Source of the DNA: Anaerolineae bacterium
GTDB taxonomy: Bacteria; Chloroflexota; Anaerolineae; Aggregatilineales; Phototrophicaceae
Assembly: GCA_022843385.1 (NCBI GenBank)
Contig: JALHNT010000014.1
Span: 83,297 to 147,296, forward strand
Length of the DNA: 64,000 bases
Direction of reading: 5' to 3'
Translations under genes and position numbers: made by a program
Part shown: positions 25,840-36,311 of the stretch, one piece after another
How the letters are laid out: every line of letters begins with the position of its first letter
Numbering within the stretch: the first letter of the stretch is position 1
The notes under the pieces: model-generated
Database searches by the model: none
Seen by the model: only the letters and a program-made list of their open reading frames with translations
What the model was told of the DNA's origin: nothing

Positions 25840-27581
25840 CAGTCAATCGCCCCGGCAGGTTGAATATCCTGGAGGTTGAGTTGCAGGCTGCGCCGTCCAT
25901 TCCACTCGTTGATTTCCAGTTGATAAGCCGCATCGATCCGTTCCGGCATATGGTTCAGCCAGTGTCCTAAGCCAAAGCCAATGGCATCCAGGGCTGGTTG
26001 TCCGGCGCGCGCCAGTTTCAACTTGAGGTGCTGCCCTTCCTTGCCTACTGGACGCGATTCGACGACGCGCAGGTTCGATGATTTCAGGATCGGCGCAGGG
26101 TTGCCGTAGCCAGTGGGTTCCAGCCGCGCCAGTTCATCAATCAGGCGCTCCGAGAGATCTTTTACATCGACCTCAGCATCAATCTCCAGCAGCGGGCGCA
26201 ATTCCTGACCATCGAGCGTTTCATCCGCCAGGCGCAGCAGCTTCTCTTTCAGCGCCGGGATATTGTGATTCAACACGGTGAAGCCAGCCGCCTGAGCATG
26301 TCCGCCGTGCCGCACCAGCAGATCAGCACATTGGTCGAGGGCGTGAGTGATGTCGAATTGGGGGATGCTGCGGCAGGAGGCGCGGCTTTCGTTCTCGCCC
26401 TGCTCCATAATGACCGTCGGCTTGAAATATTCTTCCGTCAGACGGCCGGCCACCAGCCCGACGATACCCGGCTGGAAATGACCGGAGGCGAAGATCAAGC
26501 GTTCCCGTTCGACCGCCTCAACCAGGCTCTCGCGGACTTGTTCCTGCGCCGAGCGCGTCAATTCCTGGCGCTGGTTGTTGAGCGCCTGTAACTGCTCTGC
26601 CAGCGGATAGGCCGTCTTCTCATCCGGCGCGGCCAGCAGATGATAGGCGATCATGGCGCTTTCCAGCCGTCCAGCGGCATTGATGCGCGGCCCCAGGGCA
26701 AAGCCAATATTCATCGCCGTGACTGTGCCGGGCTTCAACCCCGCCACATCGAGCAACGCCCGCACCCCAGGTCGTTCGGCTTTGTTGAGAACTTCCAGCC
26801 CCCGCCGCACCAGCGCCCGATTCTCGGTGTGATTGAGCGGTGCGAGATCAGCTACAGTGCCGATAGCCACCAGATCGAGCAGAATATCGGAGTCGAACGC
26901 TGCCGAACCACGATTTTGGTTGGCGACCTTTAGCAACCCTACCGCCAGCCGATAGGCCACCCCCACCCCAGCCAGCATCTCTTCGGGGTAAGGACAGTCT
27001 TCTTGCTTGGGGTTGATGACCGCCAGCGCGTTTGGGATTTCTGGCCCAATCGAATGATGATCAGTGACAATGATATCCAGGCCAGCGGCTTTTCCTTCTT
27101 CGATCTCATCCACTGAACGAATGCCACAATCCACCGTCACAACCAGTTTTACGCCAGCGCGCGCCAGATCATGCAGCGCCTTGTTGTTGACGCCGTACCC
27201 TTCATCAACCCGATGAGGAATGTAAGGTTTAACCTTCGCGCCGAGTTTGGTGAGGGTCTGCATCAGAAGCGTGGTCGAAGTCACGCCGTCGGCATCGAAG
27301 TCGCCATAGACGATGATTGGTTCCTGGCGCTTGATGGCCTCGCGGATGCGGGAGATGGCGCGGTTCATCCCCTTCATTTTGAAGAGGTAAGCATCATGAT
27401 CGACTTCCGCATTCAGGAATTGCCAGGCGGCGCGGGGATCGGTGAAGCCTCGGTTGTAAAGCACCTGAGCCAGTTCAGGGCTGATGTCATAAGTTTCTCG
27501 CATCCGCAGCAGAAAATCAGCCGGCGCGGGCGCGGCCACGACCCAGCGTTTTGGTAAGGTAGACACACAGGAATCCAGCAT
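25839..27581 (-). CDS. recJ: Single-stranded-DNA-specific exonuclease RecJ
   Basis: The protein has 580 residues, as expected for bacterial RecJ. Catalytic DHH-family motifs are present: 'VYGDFDADGVTS' (91-102), 'VTVDCGI' (148-154), 'TDHHSIGP' (173-180) and 'DLVAIGTVADLAPL'. The DHHA1 part contains 'RASCRSIPQFDITHAL' and GGHAQAAG (426-433). A C-terminal OB-like domain follows. It degrades 5' ends of single-stranded DNA in recombination and mismatch repair. No clear ribosome site precedes the ATG; later in-frame starts at residues 6 or 27 cannot be ruled out. It is divergent from fmt. Confidence 0.94.
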   Translation of the reverse strand: MLDSCVSTLPKRWVVAAPAPADFLLRMRETYDISPELAQVLYNRGFTDPRAAWQFLNAEVDHDAYLFKMKGMNRAISRIREAIKRQEPIIVYGDFDADGVTSTTLLMQTLTKLGAKVKPYIPHRVDEGYGVNNKALHDLARAGVKLVVTVDCGIRSVDEIEEGKAAGLDIIVTDHHSIGPEIPNALAVINPKQEDCPYPEEMLAGVGVAYRLAVGLLKVANQNRGSAAFDSDILLDLVAIGTVADLAPLNHTENRALVRRGLEVLNKAERPGVRALLDVAGLKPGTVTAMNIGFALGPRINAAGRLESAMIAYHLLAAPDEKTAYPLAEQLQALNNQRQELTRSAQEQVRESLVEAVERERLIFASGHFQPGIVGLVAGRLTEEYFKPTVIMEQGENESRASCRSIPQFDITHALDQCADLLVRHGGHAQAAGFTVLNHNIPALKEKLLRLADETLDGQELRPLLEIDAEVDVKDLSERLIDELARLEPTGYGNPAPILKSSNLRVVESRPVGKEGQHLKLKLARAGQPALDAIGFGLGHWLNHMPERIDAAYQLEINEWNGRRSLQLNLQDIQPAGAID

Positions 27582-27650
27582 TTACAATACGAACACAATA
27601 GCGATAGTGTAGCATGTTGCCCCCTGGCATACAACCAACGCGGAGAGTAC

Positions 27651-28577
27651 ATGGCAAAGATTGTCTTTATGGGAACGCCGGAGTTCGCTGTGCAAACGCT
27701 GGAAGGGCTGATCGCGCAGCATGAAGTCATCGGCGTGGTGACGCAACCGGATCGGCCCGCAGGTCGCAAGCAGCAGATTCAGATGTCGCCGATCAAGCAG
27801 GTGGCGCTAAAGGCTGGTATCCCCGTGCTGCAACCGGAAAAGATTCGCCGTCCTGAAGCAGTGGCTGAACTGAAGCAGTGGCAACCGGATGTGTATGTGG
27901 TGGCAGCGTTCGGACAAATCCTGCCGCAGAGCGTGCTGGATATTCCGCCGTATGGGTCGATCAATGTTCATGCCTCGCTGCTGCCCCGCTGGCGTGGTGC
28001 GGCTCCAATTCAGGCCGCCATTCGTGCTGGCGATGCCGAAAGCGGTGTGACGATCATGAAGATGGATGCCGGGCTGGATACCGGACCGATGCTGTCGCGG
28101 CGGGCGCTTCCGCTGGCGGCCGATGAAACCGGCGCGTCGCTGCATGATCGGCTGGCAGCGCTGGGAGCAGAGCTGCTGCTGGAGACGCTGCCGTGTTATC
28201 TGAACGGGGAGCTATCGCCGGTGCCACAACCGGAAGATGGCGTGACATTCGCGCCGCAGATCAAGAAAGAAGAAGGGATTCTGGATTGGGGGCAGGAAGC
28301 GCTGATGCTGGAGCGACTGATCCGCGCCTTCACCCCCTGGCCAGGGACGTCGACAACCTGGCAGGAGCAGCCGTTGAAGATCATCAGCGCCTCGATCAGC
28401 GACGGTCAGGCCGAGCCAGGGCAAATCGTCCGAATGCGTGACGGAATCGGGGTTGGGACGGGCAAGGATGTGCTACGGCTGGGGGTCGTGCAACTGGCCG
28501 GGCGCAAGGCGATGCCGATTGACGAATTCATCAAAGGGCAGCCGGATTTCATCGGAGCGCAGCTCGGCCTGGAGTGA
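27651..28577 (+). CDS. fmt: Methionyl-tRNA formyltransferase
   Basis: The protein has 308 residues and formylates initiator Met-tRNA using 10-formyl-tetrahydrofolate. The catalytic triad is visible as N105 and H107 in 'INVHASLLPRWRGAAP' and D143 in 'MDAGLDTGPM'. The C-terminal tRNA-binding domain contains 'RLIRAFTPWPGTSTTW'. GGAG lies 5 bases upstream of the ATG. The usual partner def (peptide deformylase) is not next to it. It converges with the metallophosphoesterase gene with 9 bases between stops. Confidence 0.96.
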   Translation: MAKIVFMGTPEFAVQTLEGLIAQHEVIGVVTQPDRPAGRKQQIQMSPIKQVALKAGIPVLQPEKIRRPEAVAELKQWQPDVYVVAAFGQILPQSVLDIPPYGSINVHASLLPRWRGAAPIQAAIRAGDAESGVTIMKMDAGLDTGPMLSRRALPLAADETGASLHDRLAALGAELLLETLPCYLNGELSPVPQPEDGVTFAPQIKKEEGILDWGQEALMLERLIRAFTPWPGTSTTWQEQPLKIISASISDGQAEPGQIVRMRDGIGVGTGKDVLRLGVVQLAGRKAMPIDEFIKGQPDFIGAQLGLE

Positions 28578-28586
28578 TCACCGGCT

Positions 28587-29708
28587 TCATGCAGGTGATG
28601 GAGGCGATGTCGGTTCCAGGGCGACGCTCTTAGGCTCAGTCAGGCTCACCGGTGCCAGCGCCACTGGCGGGCGGTTAGCAAGGGACATATCGTTCTCATT
28701 GACGAAACGTAAGCCAGGAATCAAATCGGCAGCGGCCTTGATTTCCTTTTCGCAATCAAGCAAAAGATAGCGAGCAGAACGACGAGGGAACGCATGCGTA
28801 TGGCTCGCCAGGCGTAACTGCTGCCGCCCCACCTCAGCATAGCCATCCTTGACGCTGACATGCCCGGCCACCAGGACGCGCAGTTCGTGGGGGCTAAGGG
28901 CGGAAAAGCTCTCGAGGAAGGTCTTCAGGGAGCGCAGATAGACACCTTCACCGACTTCGAGTTCATTTTGTGAAAACAGAGTATTCCACATCAGGTCAAA
29001 ATCGGTATTTTGCCCACTGAGGAAGAGGACCCGCAGCAAGTGGTTGTAACGCGGGTCATCAACGCCGCTGACGGCGAGGTAGTGTTTCACCTGTTCGTCG
29101 TAAGATGAGCCGAGGAAGTGGGCGTAACCACGCTGCAAGCTGCCAACATCATATTTCTTCAGTTCAGCATCAGCCGTCTGAATGAGCTGCAAATGATCGA
29201 TGTTCAAGAGTCGTTCGGCCTGCTTGGCTGAATGAATATCGCCAGCCGCGCCGGCATGTGTCAGCAGAACGCCACCTTTTGTTCGAGCGAAAAAAGGTAG
29301 CTCGGACAGAAAGTCGATGACATCCTTGCGCTTGTACGAGGATTTATACCGCTGATCGAGACGGGTGAGCGCAGCCTCAAAGCGCGGCGTGTATTCGATT
29401 GATCCCTTTGCGAGAGTCAGACCGTAGATATGCGGCAGTTCGTGATTACCAAGCAGCATAATCATCCGGTCTTTGCCCACTTCAGATTGCAAAGCCATGA
29501 CATCCAGCAGCATTTCCAGGCTAGAGTCGGTCTCTTCCGTGCCTTCACTGTGGATCAGGTCGCCACACACCACCAGATAATCCACCACTCCCTTGGCCCG
29601 TTCCGTCAAGAACAGATCGCGCAGCCGCCGGTAGGCATCCCACGCGCCATGCAAGTCGGTCACTACCATCGCCAGGCCAGTGTTCAGGTCGTGGATTTTC
29701 GCTGCCAT
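28587..29708 (-). CDS. Calcineurin-like metallophosphoesterase
   Basis: The protein has 373 residues. The metal-binding motifs occur in order: 'VVTDLHGAW' (D-x-H-G), 'VVCGDLIHSEG' (G-D-x2), 'LLGNHELPHIYG' (G-N-H-E), 'LLTHAGAAGD' and 'VLVAGHVSVKDG'. This is the layout of Ser/Thr-protein-phosphatase-type or ApaH-like phosphoesterases with a two-metal centre. The middle of the protein has a long charged helical insert. The substrate is unknown, and there is no membrane segment or signal peptide. It is transcribed alone, after the terminator that ends mdh. Confidence 0.82.
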   Translation of the reverse strand: MAAKIHDLNTGLAMVVTDLHGAWDAYRRLRDLFLTERAKGVVDYLVVCGDLIHSEGTEETDSSLEMLLDVMALQSEVGKDRMIMLLGNHELPHIYGLTLAKGSIEYTPRFEAALTRLDQRYKSSYKRKDVIDFLSELPFFARTKGGVLLTHAGAAGDIHSAKQAERLLNIDHLQLIQTADAELKKYDVGSLQRGYAHFLGSSYDEQVKHYLAVSGVDDPRYNHLLRVLFLSGQNTDFDLMWNTLFSQNELEVGEGVYLRSLKTFLESFSALSPHELRVLVAGHVSVKDGYAEVGRQQLRLASHTHAFPRRSARYLLLDCEKEIKAAADLIPGLRFVNENDMSLANRPPVALAPVSLTEPKSVALEPTSPPSPA

Positions 29709-29731
29709 CTGATCTTTGCGCTTTCAATAAC

Positions 29732-29763
29732 AATAGGGGCGACATGGATGATGTGCCCCTATT
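29732..29763 (-). terminator. Terminator-like hairpin after mdh
   Basis: A perfect 9-base-pair stem AATAGGGGC/GCCCCTATT (29732-29740 with 29755-29763) has a 14-base loop and lies 32 bases after the mdh stop. The downstream run is only weakly T-rich (GTTATTG). Confidence 0.6.
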
Positions 29764-29795
29764 TGTCTGTCAGGTGATCGCTATACCATTGAATG

Positions 29796-30740
29796 TCAGT
29801 AGCCTAAAATGCCCACAACATCCTGAACAGCTTTGGCACTGATTCCCAGCATACCCTTTTCTTCGTCGTTCAGATCCATCTCGATAACCTTTTCGACGCC
29901 TGTAGCGCCGAGGACGGCTGGCACACCGATATAGAGATCATTATAGCCGTATTCGCCCTTGAGTAGAACGGCTGACGGAATCACACGCTTCTGATCGCGG
30001 ATGATGGCTTCGACCATTTCCGCCGAACCAGCAGCCGGGGCATACCAGGCGCTGACGCCGATCAGGCTGACGATTTCACCACCGCCATTGCGGGTGCGCT
30101 GGATGATGGCCTGGAGCTTGTCTTCAGCCATCAGCTCGCGCACCGGGATGCCGGCCACCGAGGTGTGACGCGGCAGCGGCACCATGGTGTCGCCGTGACC
30201 ACCGAGGACGATGCCATGCACATCCTTGACGCTGACACCCAATTCCTGGGCGATGAAGGTCTTATAGCGGGCAGTATCAAGCGCGCCGGCCTGACCGATG
30301 ACGCGATTGGAGGGGAAACCGCTCTCTTGTAGCGCCACGTGGCACATCGCATCCAGCGGGTTTGAGACGATGATGAGGATCGAATTCGGGGAATACTTGA
30401 CGACCTGACGAGTGACGTCGCCGACGATCTTCTGATTGGTTTTCACCAGTTCATCGCGGCTGGGGAACTTACCGGTGACTGGGTCCTTCTTACGCGGGAC
30501 ACCAGCCGTGATGACCACAACATCCGAGTCCGCCGTCGCTTCATAGCTGTTGGCACCAGTGATCTTGACATCGAACTTATAGACCGGGCTGGCCTCCAGC
30601 AGATCGAGCGCCTTGCCCTGCGGCAGCCCCTCAACCACATCTACCAGTACCACATCGGCCAGTTCGCGGCTGGCAATCCAGTGCGCGGTGGTCGCGCCCA
30701 CGTTACCCGCACCCACAACCGTAACTTTACTACGAGCCAT
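29796..30740 (-). CDS. mdh: Malate dehydrogenase, LDH-like type
   Basis: Read from ATG 30740, which has GGAGA 7 bases upstream, the protein has 314 residues; the frame is open 29 codons further but without a start signal. It interconverts malate and oxaloacetate with NAD. The NAD-binding motif is 'VVGAGNVGATTAH' (8-20) and the catalytic His is H182 in 'LGGHGDTMVPL'. The substrate loop reads 'VPRKKDPVTGKFPSRDEL', about six residues longer than the common R-K-P-G-M-S-R form. A TATAAT box lies at 30781-30786 without a clear -35. pckG is just upstream on the same strand, separated by a hairpin. Confidence 0.93.
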   Translation of the reverse strand: MARSKVTVVGAGNVGATTAHWIASRELADVVLVDVVEGLPQGKALDLLEASPVYKFDVKITGANSYEATADSDVVVITAGVPRKKDPVTGKFPSRDELVKTNQKIVGDVTRQVVKYSPNSILIIVSNPLDAMCHVALQESGFPSNRVIGQAGALDTARYKTFIAQELGVSVKDVHGIVLGGHGDTMVPLPRHTSVAGIPVRELMAEDKLQAIIQRTRNGGGEIVSLIGVSAWYAPAAGSAEMVEAIIRDQKRVIPSAVLLKGEYGYNDLYIGVPAVLGATGVEKVIEMDLNDEEKGMLGISAKAVQDVVGILGY

Positions 30741-30793
30741 GATTGTCTCCATACATGCTAGGGGTTGATAAAACGGCGAGATTATATCACGAA

Positions 30794-30821
30794 TCGGGGC
30801 GGCCTGTTGTGGTCGCCCCGA
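30794..30821 (-). terminator. Terminator-like hairpin after pckG
   Basis: A perfect 8-base-pair stem TCGGGGCG/CGCCCCGA (30794-30801 with 30814-30821) has a 12-base loop, 36 bases after the pckG stop. It lacks a T-run and directly precedes the -10-like box of mdh. Confidence 0.5.
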
Positions 30822-30856
30822 CAGCATTCATCAGCTAAACCTACCGAATACGACAC

Positions 30857-32692
<1,836 letters not shown>

Positions 32693-32850
32693 CGTGAATT
32701 CCTCCAATGTTATTCCGTCGAGTGCGGGTAGTGAATTGCCTCGAATGCTGGTTCATCTCTCGTTTTTACGAGATGCTGTCGCATCAGTTCAATTCACATC
32801 CATTCTAACCAACCGCCGATGGCAAGACACTAACAAAGGAGAGGTCTTAC

Positions 32851-32868
32851 TTGTGACAAATGTCACAA
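32851..32868. promoter_or_regulatory. CRP/FNR-type operator upstream of pckG
   Basis: TTGTGACA and TGTCACAA form perfect 8-base half-sites around two central bases. The core is TGTGA-N6-TCACA, identical to the CRP consensus. A -10-like TAGAAT on the minus strand (32802-32807) places the palindrome centre near -62 to -65 from the expected start, close to the classical class I activator position. The site overlaps the last 6 bases of the histidine phosphatase gene. Confidence 0.6.
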
Positions 32869-33471
32869 ATGGTCAATTCTGGCGATACTGGTGAGGTGCC
32901 ATTGGTCTTCAGCGCCCTCGACTATGGTCACTGAGGTGTTCTCGATATGGATGTTGCTCAGTTCGGCATTCCCGTCGAACAGCTTGAGCAGCAGCATCTT
33001 GATCGCCCCACCGTGCGAGACGATGATTATCGCGCCGTCGTGGTCACGGGCAGTGATATCCAGCCAGGCGGTGTACAGGCGTTCCTGCAAAGCGCGGCGC
33101 GACTCGCCCTGCGGCACCACATAATCCCAGTAATTCTCGCGGAACTGATGCCACTCGTCGGGGTACTGCTCGATGATTTCGTCGTCCGTCAGCCCCTGAA
33201 AGATGCCGAGGCGAAACTCACGCCAGCGCTGATCGCTCTGAGGTTGAACGCCAACGGCTGCACCGATAGCCTCGGCGGTTTGTAGAGCGCGTGCCAGATC
33301 GCTGCTGTAGATGGCGCTGATGGCACTCCCCCGCAAATGCTGGGCCAACGCCTGTGCCTGTGCCTGCCCTTCGGCATTGAGCGGAATTTGTAGCGTTCCC
33401 TGCCAGCGCCCGGCGATATTCCAATCGGTCTGCCCATGCCGCACTAGTAAAATGCGCTTAAGTTGGGGCAT
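32863..33471 (-). CDS. Histidine phosphatase (phosphoglycerate-mutase-like)
   Basis: The protein has 202 residues. The catalytic R-H-G motif is 'LLVRHGQTDWN' (H12), with the second His in 'IIVSHGGAIKML' and a supporting 'WREFRLGIFQGLTDDE' acid region. This is the branch-1 histidine phosphatase layout shared by cofactor-dependent phosphoglycerate mutases, cobalamin phosphatase CobC and broad phosphatases. Family alone cannot give the substrate; closeness to pckG hints at central carbon metabolism but the gene also stands apart. Its 3' end carries half of the palindromic operator described for pckG. Confidence 0.85.
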   Translation of the reverse strand: MPQLKRILLVRHGQTDWNIAGRWQGTLQIPLNAEGQAQAQALAQHLRGSAISAIYSSDLARALQTAEAIGAAVGVQPQSDQRWREFRLGIFQGLTDDEIIEQYPDEWHQFRENYWDYVVPQGESRRALQERLYTAWLDITARDHDGAIIIVSHGGAIKMLLLKLFDGNAELSNIHIENTSVTIVEGAEDQWHLTSIARIDHL

Positions 33472-33581
33472 TCTGTCTCACCTTTGTGAATGACTTCTCA
33501 ATGATGCTTGACGCGCCTGTATTCTAGCGGCAAAATTAAAAGATACATTGATAAACCCAATCCGCAAGGAGTGTCGTCCAG

Positions 33582-33917
33582 ATGAAAGTTTCGCAGAAGA
33601 TCAGCCACAATCACAATCCGCTGGTCCTCGTCATGTCCATGGTGGCTGGCCTGGGCGTCATCCTCATCATGACTGCGCTGGCCGTTGGCGTCATTCAAGG
33701 CAGCGCTGCCGACAGTACAGCCATCGGTCTGTTGTTCGTGGGCGGGTTGGCCTTGTTCCTGGTCGGGGCGGCTTTCTGGTACGGCCTGACCCAGCCGCAG
33801 CGTCATTTTGATGACATCAGTGTGCCGCTGGATGATGGGCATCATGGTCATAGTGAACCCCACGATGAACAGGCCATCGTTCCGGCGGGCGAATCCAAAC
33901 CCGTCGCCCACCACTGA
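33582..33917 (+). CDS. Small membrane protein with His-rich tail
   Basis: The protein has 111 residues. Two membrane helices (about 14-38 and 47-68) are followed by a short soluble tail rich in His, Asp and Glu (about 78-111; 'DDGHHGHSEPHDE'), which could bind divalent metal. I do not recognise the family. AAGGAG lies 10 bases before the ATG. It is 2 bases from the next gene and reads into era, so the three probably form one transcript. Confidence 0.6.
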   Translation: MKVSQKISHNHNPLVLVMSMVAGLGVILIMTALAVGVIQGSAADSTAIGLLFVGGLALFLVGAAFWYGLTQPQRHFDDISVPLDDGHHGHSEPHDEQAIVPAGESKPVAHH

Positions 33918-33919
33918 GG

Positions 33920-34414
33920 ATGACCGTCATCCCGGAACAGCAACCTATCGGTGACAGCATCAGCGGTACTGTCATTCAAGTCGCTGAGGCACAGCTCTTG
34001 TCCCTTCTGGCTGACGCGGCTGACCAGACATCGTACATCGTCCGATACGGGCTGCGTTACCAGGGCAAGCTGCACCTCGGCATCGTGCCGGGGTTGCTGG
34101 TGCTGGATTATGGCGACATCCTGACCGGCGAGGAAGCCTGGGAGTTCGTCCTCAAACACAGCAATCTGTATCCCCGCGCCGAAATCATGGGCTACCGCAA
34201 CGACGGGACAGAGGACATGGCGCTGGTTCGGACGATCGATATGGCGGTTCCGCCGCTGGTGCTGCTCTACGCTGACGAGACCGCTACCCGGCCAGTTGCG
34301 ACGGTCACCGCTCTGATCGCCGGGCCGACCACCCCACTGCCCGAACGCATCGGGCGTTACCTTGCGCGTTACGATACTCTGGCCGGCTGGCAGGCGGCAC
34401 AACACCATGACTGA
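33920..34414 (+). CDS. Conserved-looking hypothetical protein upstream of era
   Basis: The protein has 164 residues, is soluble and mixed alpha/beta, with no membrane segment and no motif I can name. It follows the small membrane protein by 2 bases and overlaps the start of era by 8 bases, so translation is probably coupled. The regular codon use and tight packing argue that it is real. No function is proposed. Confidence 0.6.
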   Translation: MTVIPEQQPIGDSISGTVIQVAEAQLLSLLADAADQTSYIVRYGLRYQGKLHLGIVPGLLVLDYGDILTGEEAWEFVLKHSNLYPRAEIMGYRNDGTEDMALVRTIDMAVPPLVLLYADETATRPVATVTALIAGPTTPLPERIGRYLARYDTLAGWQAAQHHD

Positions 34415-35351
34415 ACTTGATACCGTATTCCAGGACCAGCTCCCACCCGATCATCGTTCCGGCGTCATCGCCGTCATCGGCCGACCAAATGTGGGCAAAT
34501 CGACCCTGGTCAATTCCATCCTGGGGCAAAAAATCGCCATCGTCAGCCCCAAGCCACAGACTACGCGCCGTCAGCAGCTCGGCATCTATACCGAAGCCGA
34601 AGCACAAATCCTGTTCACTGACACGCCAGGGATGCACCACCCCCATCATAAGCTGGGCGAATACATGGTCAGCGTGGCTCAGGATTCGCTGCGCGATGCC
34701 GATGTCGTTCTATGGGTAGTGGATGTTTCGGTTGAACCCCAGCGTGACGACCTGAACATCGCTGACCTGCTGAAACCCCTGGTGGGTCGGACGCCTATTG
34801 TGCTGGCGCTCAACAAGGCTGACCTGCTGAAACCCGATCAGATCGAAGGGCAGGTGAAGCACTACACGGCGCTGATCGAGTCGACAGCCGCTCTGCTCCT
34901 GAGCGCCACCGAAGGGCGAGGGGTCACCGAACTATTGACCGATCTCAAGGGACGACTGCCGCTCGGCCCGCGCTATTATCCGGTGGATCAGGTGAGCGAA
35001 GTCAATATGCGCTTCATCGCAGCGGAAGTCGTCCGCGAGAAGATCATCCTCAACACCGAGCAGGAAGTCCCGTATTCAGTGGCCGTCGAAGTCACCGAAT
35101 ACAAGGAACGCTCGGAGGCGATGACCTACATCGGTGCCACGATTTATGTCGAGCGCGATACCCAGAAGGGCATCATCATCGGCAAGAATGGCGCACTGCT
35201 GAAGAAGATCGGCACGGAAGCGCGCGAGGAACTGGCGGGCGTGGTTGAGACCGGGGTCTACCTCGATCTACACGTCAAGGTGCTGAAGAACTGGCGCATG
35301 GATGAAGAGCTGATGCGGCGCTTGGGTTATCGACTGCCCAAAGCGGATTAA
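34407..35351 (+). CDS. era: GTPase Era
   Basis: Read from ATG 34407 the protein has 314 residues. It is a GTPase that binds 16S rRNA and helps 30S subunit maturation. The GTP motifs are 'GRPNVGKST' (G1), 'DTPGMHHPHHKLGEYM' (G3 region) and 'ALNKADLL' (G4). The C-terminal KH domain contains 'GIIIGKNGALLKKIG'. The start overlaps the preceding gene by 8 bases. It converges with ribF, with a 4-base overlap of the ends, so two ribosome-related units meet here. Confidence 0.96.
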   Translation: MTELDTVFQDQLPPDHRSGVIAVIGRPNVGKSTLVNSILGQKIAIVSPKPQTTRRQQLGIYTEAEAQILFTDTPGMHHPHHKLGEYMVSVAQDSLRDADVVLWVVDVSVEPQRDDLNIADLLKPLVGRTPIVLALNKADLLKPDQIEGQVKHYTALIESTAALLLSATEGRGVTELLTDLKGRLPLGPRYYPVDQVSEVNMRFIAAEVVREKIILNTEQEVPYSVAVEVTEYKERSEAMTYIGATIYVERDTQKGIIIGKNGALLKKIGTEAREELAGVVETGVYLDLHVKVLKNWRMDEELMRRLGYRLPKAD

Positions 35352-36277
35352 GCCTCAAGCGACTGAAGATAGGTTCGTCCGGTCTGCACATCTCGCCCGA
35401 TCTGATCGATCAGCGCTTGCAGGCTGTCGAAGCGGGCTTCCGGGCGCAGGCGCTTTTCGAAGAAAACCTCAAGCTGCTGACCATAAATGTCCCGGTCAAA
35501 ATCCAACAGATACGGCTCAACCGTCACCTGCTGACCGTCGAAGTGTGGGCTGACCCCGACGTTGGTCATCGCCATGAAGCGCTCATCGCCAAGCTGTGCC
35601 CAACCGGCGTAAACCCCATTGGCCGGCAGCACCTGTTCGTCCCACACCGCCGTGTTGGCAGTGGGATAACCGATGGTGCGCCCCCGTTTGAGGCCGTGCA
35701 CCACTTCGCCTTTGACCGAGTACGCCCGTCCGAGCAGGGCTTTGGCGGTTTCCATATCGCCGGACTGGAGCGCGTCGCGGATCGCGGTGCTGCTGATCGT
35801 ACCGGCTTGAGCCGTGATACGATCAATTTCGTGGACAACAAAATCCTGGCGCTGCCCGGCTGCTTTCAGGAAAGTGACATTGCCCTCGCGCTGATACCCC
35901 ATCGCAAAATCAGAACCCACCCAGAGCGAACGCATCCGCAGGTCGCGTCGCAATTGGGCGACATACGCCTCGGCGCGAACCTGGCGCAATGCGTGGTCGA
36001 ACGTCTGTGTGACCACACAATCGACACCCAGCGCCGCCAGCAGTTCCGCCTTCTTTGTCGCAGTGGTCAGGTAATAACGCCCACTGAGGCCGCGCAGCAC
36101 CACATCCGGATGAGGAAAGAAGGTCAACACCACCGCCAGCCATCCCTGGGTATGGGCTTCACGCACCAAGTGCTGAATGAGATACTGGTGACCTTTGTGC
36201 ACCCCATCGAAGACACCAATGGTGACAATCGAGGGTTGTTGTAGTTGTGCATCGGCCAGGGTGTAGACGTGTTTCAT
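35348..36277 (-). CDS. ribF: Bifunctional riboflavin kinase / FAD synthetase
   Basis: Read from ATG 36277 the protein has 309 residues. The frame is open 64 codons further, but that stretch overlaps truB in another frame and has no RibF similarity. The N-terminal FAD synthetase domain has 'TIGVFDGVHKGHQYL' (19-33) and the C-terminal riboflavin kinase domain has 'GRTIGYPTANTAV' and 'GVYAGWAQLGDERFMAMTNVG'-type motifs. It makes FMN and FAD from riboflavin. It is the last gene of the nusA-infB-truB operon, a common place for ribF in bacteria. Confidence 0.95.
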   Translation of the reverse strand: MKHVYTLADAQLQQPSIVTIGVFDGVHKGHQYLIQHLVREAHTQGWLAVVLTFFPHPDVVLRGLSGRYYLTTATKKAELLAALGVDCVVTQTFDHALRQVRAEAYVAQLRRDLRMRSLWVGSDFAMGYQREGNVTFLKAAGQRQDFVVHEIDRITAQAGTISSTAIRDALQSGDMETAKALLGRAYSVKGEVVHGLKRGRTIGYPTANTAVWDEQVLPANGVYAGWAQLGDERFMAMTNVGVSPHFDGQQVTVEPYLLDFDRDIYGQQLEVFFEKRLRPEARFDSLQALIDQIGRDVQTGRTYLQSLEA

Positions 36278-36311
36278 GGATGCTGATGATGTTCCTGAGT
36301 CGGGATAGCGC

